Of a DNA stretch of 64,000 nt, positions 59,357 through 64,000 are shown one piece after another. Source of the DNA: Anagrus nilaparvatae (taxonomy: Eukaryota; Arthropoda; Insecta; Hymenoptera; Mymaridae). A model generated the notes under the pieces. The model worked only from the letters and a program-made list of their open reading frames with translations, searched no databases and had not been told where the DNA came from. The translations under genes and the position numbers were made by a program. The stretch lies in NCBI GenBank assembly GCA_022575985.1, contig JAKSXM010000142.1, positions 992,001 through 1,056,000 of the forward strand, read 5' to 3'. Each line of letters begins with the position of its first letter. Within the stretch, counting starts at the first letter, position 1.

Positions 59357-62300
59357 AATGTCTGAAGATGTTAAAATAATTATTATTAATCAGAAAAAAT
59401 TATTATTAGACATTTAGTATTAATTAAAAAATAGTATTAACCAAAAAAACAAGAGAAAGCTGTTTTTTTTTATTATTGGATTATTTAGACCTAAGTACGT
59501 ATAGAAAATTTTTTTTATTTATTATTCATAAGTGTTGGCTTGATTTATGTAAGGGTTGATGATGTTGATGAGTTGCTAATAGAGATTGATGGATCGGAAG
59601 AATAAATTGAACATGTACTAAACTGTAAGGGAAAAGTTATTATATTTTTTTTCTTTTAACTTTTATTTTTCTGCAGGGAAGTTACTGTTTTTTTTAATGA
59701 AAAGTTCTATTTTTATAAAATATTCTATTATAAATAATCATGCGTTAAAGCGTATTAAATTTTATTACAGTTTTTTGAATTATTAAGTCAATGTTTTGTT
59801 CACTTTTTATGAGAACACTTGTTAATTTATACGAGGATTCTTGTGTGGGAAGAGCCTTGTGAATTGATAAGAATCCTTGTGTAATCTAAAATTACCGAGA
59901 TGTGTGCTTGTAAATTTTTAGTCTGAATGACTTTTTAAGATGAATTATTTACCAATCAAAAAAGGTCCTCATCAAATACTCGTAAAGAATAAGAAAATTT
60001 TATAAAAAGTAAAAATGACCATAGTGATTCTAATTAGTTTTATAGTAAATTAAAAAAATTAAATAAAAATTAAATTTAGATGCTGTTATATATTTTCGTA
60101 AACTCATTTCGTTTGCGAGAAAAATTTTACTTGACGGTTTTAACTTCCAGAAAAGGAAAATAATTAATTTAACGTAGTTTTTAATAAAACAATCATTCTC
60201 AAAAACAATAAGCACCAACTACTGCAGACTAAATTCTGTAAGTACACTAATTAAAAACTACAAAACTTATAAAAAATTAAGCTCCAAATTACTTCCAAGC
60301 TCTTAAACCATAAAAAATTTAATTATCAAAATAAATAATTTACAGAGATTTTCATACATAACCTTAATTTACTTTTTATTCATAATATAAAAACTTAATA
60401 AATAATCTTAATTAAATTTTTCTTTATGCTTCTTTCATACAAAATATAAGTAAATTTACATTTTGAAATGAGTATTTAATAAAAAGGTGTATATAATAAT
60501 GGCCTTTAATATAAATTTTTTTTCACTTTACTTATTTCTTAATTTACAATTTTTTTTATCTTGAGGATATCTTGAGCTTTTTTTAGAGGCGGAAGTACAT
60601 TAAGCGTATAATACCTTCTTTTTAATATTCCTTTTTTGTTTCGGAGTTATTCTTTATTTTATTTTTTTATATTATAAAAATCATATATTTTGTTCTTTAA
60701 TTTGAAAAATATATTGTGCATGTTTTTTTTAATTCGGATTTATGAAATTAGGGAAGTCGTAATTACTAACGATTATGCCTACAGAATTTAATATTTTTTA
60801 GATTTCGATGTAACTAAATTAGAAAAATCTAATTATCTTTAGACCAAAATAGGTAAAATGACAATAAATTTATTTATAAGCCATAAAATTCATTAAAAAT
60901 AAAATAACTTGACACGTTTGATAGTATCAAAAATAGCTAATTTATAATAAAATTTTAAAAGTAACCAATATTTATTGACATTTTCTGCTTATATTTACAC
61001 TAAAAGGGTTCAATATAAATATCAATAATTAATGAATGTTGCTATTATCTTTCGATAGTTTAATGACAAAATCGATTAAATAAAATTTTAATTATTGATT
61101 TTTAAATTTATTTTTAAAAATATTCACTTTATTCATATTTAATGACCAGAAAAAAAAAAAGTAAAATAGCGTTAAATTTTTTTAAACCTTCGCATTTTGT
61201 TTATCCCCCTTGTGGAATAAAAAAAATTATCACATACTGTAAAATAAAAAATTCGATTATTTTTTTATCGATTAAATTTCAGTACATTTATATTAAAATA
61301 CAATTTCAAAAAAAAAATAGCAAATTCAGAATTTTACTGTCTTTCTCTTTTTTAATTAAAAATATTTAAAATTTAATTAAATTTATGAGTATGAATATTA
61401 TTTGGCTAAAAAAGCAAAGTACAATTTGACTTTTATCAGAATATATTAAACACTATAATTTAAATGTATAATGAAGCTTTTTTAAATTTATAAATATTCA
61501 TAAATCAAAAAAATTTATTCAGCTGAATTGAATGAAAAAGTGAAATTAAAAAAAATTTTTTAAGAAATGGAAAGAAAATTTTATTAAATATCTTTTTTAA
61601 CAAACTTCTCCATTGAGAAAATTCGATACAATTTAAATAAAATATTTTTTAGTGTATATGGGTAGATCCAAGTTTGAGGCTTATTTTAGGAATTGAAAGC
61701 TCAAAGGCACATTTTTTCTTTGTATTGTTTGTTTTGATGCCTTTGATGTTTGTAAATTAGGAGAGTCCCTTAAGACTTTGCTTGAACTTAGTTTGGAAAT
61801 TAGCATAGTTGTTTTCTTGAACTTTCAATAATTAGATTATTTTCCTCTCCCAAAGGTTTTCTAACATCACAATAAGATCCATAAGAAATTAGAAAATTTT
61901 TAAATCTCAAAGTCTGAGATAATTGTTGAATTATATTTTACAAATGAAAAGAAGCCTTAGACCAAATTTTTCTCAATTTTTCTGAGTTCTACAAGCTTCT
62001 AAGTTCTCGAAATCACTTGGACCAATCCATATATTAGATAGATTAAACGGAAATATTCGATATTTATATTCCACAAATATACATATTTTTATAGGAATAT
62101 TATTATAATATTCATGTCGATACAATTTTATACTACCTGACTTTTATTCTAGATTAAACATAATGTAAATTCAACATTATAATAAAATAATATTCCATTT
62201 TTTATACCAACTTGCATTAGTATATTTTTTTATTGATAAGTTTTTTTTCTTTATCTTATTTTTCTAAAAAAAAAACTTGCAATATTTTACTTATAAAAAG

Positions 62301-63520
62301 AGAGATGTTTTAAAAGTTTTGTATATTTATTTGTAAAAAAAAATTTATTGAAAAATTTATAGTTTATGTGAGCTGTTGGTACAAGTTTATAAGAGATAGA
62401 ATATGCAAAACTTTTATTTTTTATACTTTTGTGTAGGTTTTTATATGCAAGTTATAAAAATATGCATATTCCAAGTTTGCATTATGTTTATGTAATTCAA
62501 ATATTTTAAATATGAAAAATTATTAAATTCTGTAGATTAATGCAAACATACGTGAAACCTCAAATGTAATTTTAGAATTTTAAAATTCAATGGAGATGAA
62601 ATTTACATAGAATTTTGAAAAAAATTTTAATGATGTCTAAAATTCAGATAAAATAATAAATGTCATTTTAGATGAACGTCAATTCATAATTCTCGAGGGT
62701 GTTACTAGATTTAAATTTTAATTTCAATGCAAAAAAAAATTTATCTTAATCTTTGTACACCATAACTTTTATTTTATGTTATAAGTGTCATCTTAATTTT
62801 TCCAAGCTGTCAATTTTCTTTATTCTACGCACAACTACATTCTTCCTCCAAAAAAATTGACAGGTATTATGATTGCATGAAGTCTTAAAAATAAGTTTTT
62901 TTTTTTTTAATAAATAATTTTATTATGATTTTAAATATTAAAGTTGTAATATTTGAGGGATTAGACCCCACCTGGGCCCAAGTTTTATTGAATGGTTGCA
63001 GAAATCGGGTCAAGTAATTTTTTCCAAAAGCACAACTAAAAATAAGTACTTTCATCCGACTTAGATTCCTAGGTCAAATCGCTGAGCAGTCACTTTTATA
63101 TTTCTAGCGTACTTTGATCAATTTGGTCAAAATATTCTTTAAAGCTCGCTAAAAGTTATTTGCCAACAGCAGTTTAAAAATTAGCGTATCCCATGGATTT
63201 TTTTGGGAGGTGTGGGGGGGGGGTGAAAATAGGTTATAAAACAAGAAACTTAAGTCTGATTAGAAAAATTTGAACCTGTTTATTTTGAGACATTTAAGCT
63301 CAAAGACAAAATTGCAAAATAATGATTTTCTCGCGTATGTGCAGTCTAAACTAAATTATAGACCCCAAAATATAATTTTGTCACTCGAGAATAAACTTTA
63401 ATTTCAATAAAAATTATATAAATGAGTAAATAAGCAAAAGACTCTTGGTAATAAAGAAATAGTCAAAAATTCAAAAACAATAAAACATTTATTAGCAATA
63501 AATTTATAATTAATACGAGT
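59357..63520. other. Gene-free AT-rich stretch
   Basis: No coding exon, RNA gene or well-defined TIR element recognised. A G-run repeat relic is at about 63214-63226. Confidence 0.45.
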
Positions 63521-64000
63521 TTACAATTCGTTTTTACCAGATTTTTTCGGTGGGAACAATTTTGGCTTAACGTTAATCCTCTTCCTTTGCACATCTTTCA
63601 ACGATGGGTTATAAAACATGACTGTCGTATAATCGTCAGGCCTAACTTCCATAATAGTGAAGTGCACGATATTCATCGTCCAAGCTTGCATTATCATTTT
63701 CTTCAAGCTCTTCTCCGAATCGACGTCCTCGTCGTTCAACGATATTATCAGGCATTTTGGCTTTTTCGTATTAATTTTCAAATCTACGAACAATCTCAAA
63801 ACCTCTCTATAGTTCTTCACGTAATCCTCGAATTCGTCTTGATTCTGGAGAATGATGTTCAAAGTCGAATCGGACGGATGGATAACCGGCATGTTCAGAG
63901 GCCGTTGGTCGTTGCTGTACCTTATTTTCTTTAAATCAATCGTTACGCTCGGAATCGAATCGAAAGTTTGGTGAAGCACTTTATTTTTGTAAAGTATGTC
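63521..64000 (-). CDS. Partial protein, possibly divergent ionotropic receptor
   Basis: Open from the window edge to TAA at 63521, 159 codons, no start in view. KPKCLIISLNDEDVDSEKSL, then MNIVHFTIMEVRPDDY and TVMFYNPSLKD resemble the variable ligand-binding region of insect ionotropic receptors (a short hydrophobic strand, an acidic helix, and a YNP near the end); weak evidence. Codons are visibly GC-richer than the flanks. An AATAAA on the minus strand about 30 bases after the stop suggests a real 3' end, which would make a receptor truncated before its channel domain; alternatively CTG|GTAAAA near 63536 is a donor and the gene continues. Confidence 0.35.
   Translation of the reverse strand, partial: DILYKNKVLHQTFDSIPSVTIDLKKIRYSNDQRPLNMPVIHPSDSTLNIILQNQDEFEDYVKNYREVLRLFVDLKINTKKPKCLIISLNDEDVDSEKSLKKMIMQAWTMNIVHFTIMEVRPDDYTTVMFYNPSLKDVQRKRINVKPKLFPPKKSGKNEL

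Noticed and set aside
63587..63934. 115-codon plus-strand frame
   Set aside because: Antisense shadow of the longer minus-strand frame, which runs to the window edge and is followed by AATAAA.

Overview
The window is eukaryotic and very probably insect DNA. It is extremely AT-rich (I judge well under 30% GC by eye) and has canonical GT-AG introns, sparse exons, many foldback/MITE-type elements and one recognisable animal lipin gene. AT content, gene content and repeat style suggest a hymenopteran (parasitoid-wasp-like) genome, but no diagnostic marker proves the order.

Layout. 1-1064 (minus) holds the 5' coding exons of lipin, with an unusual 16-residue repeat block after the N-LIP domain. 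1065-21685 is mostly gene-poor repeat territory: two TIR elements, a TIR family with an internal minisatellite, a 1.15 kb foldback, a 0.4 kb foldback and one orphan plus-strand exon at 4642-4784. 21686-24372 (plus) is a four-exon secreted protein that may be lipid-binding. 25902-28089 (minus) is a spliced AlkB-like dioxygenase sharing a GC-rich NRF-1-type divergent promoter with a plus-strand, apparently non-coding transcript (28230-29393) made of tandemly duplicated exon-like units. A 120-150 bp tandem array follows at 29930-31100. 32962-33703 is a TTAA-flanked foldback element.

35768-57035 is the most interesting part. In about 21 kb, essentially every coding-looking segment lies on the minus strand. 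The segments form several multi-copy families I cannot assign to named genes: a JmjC-domain protein with a Cys/His tail (plus three tail-only fragments), small signal-peptide/TM proteins (one with an EB-like Cys module), a 'NINAKKNF' family, an 'FRRDDFLNI' family, a 46-48 kb exon cluster with a fragment at 57 kb, and several visibly GC-richer ORFs of virus-like appearance, two of them paralogous. Segmental duplications, a probable microhomology fusion, foldback insertions inside genes, recurrent in-frame TGA codons and homopolymer-associated frameshifts show rapid birth and death. At least one member (52069-52502, 90 aa, three exons) is intact. I read the region as an accessory cluster mixing host-like spliced genes with probably virus-derived fragments; its function is unknown.

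57036-63520 is again mostly empty apart from a possible small ORF at 59129. 63521-64000 (minus) is the end of a protein that may be a divergent ionotropic receptor.
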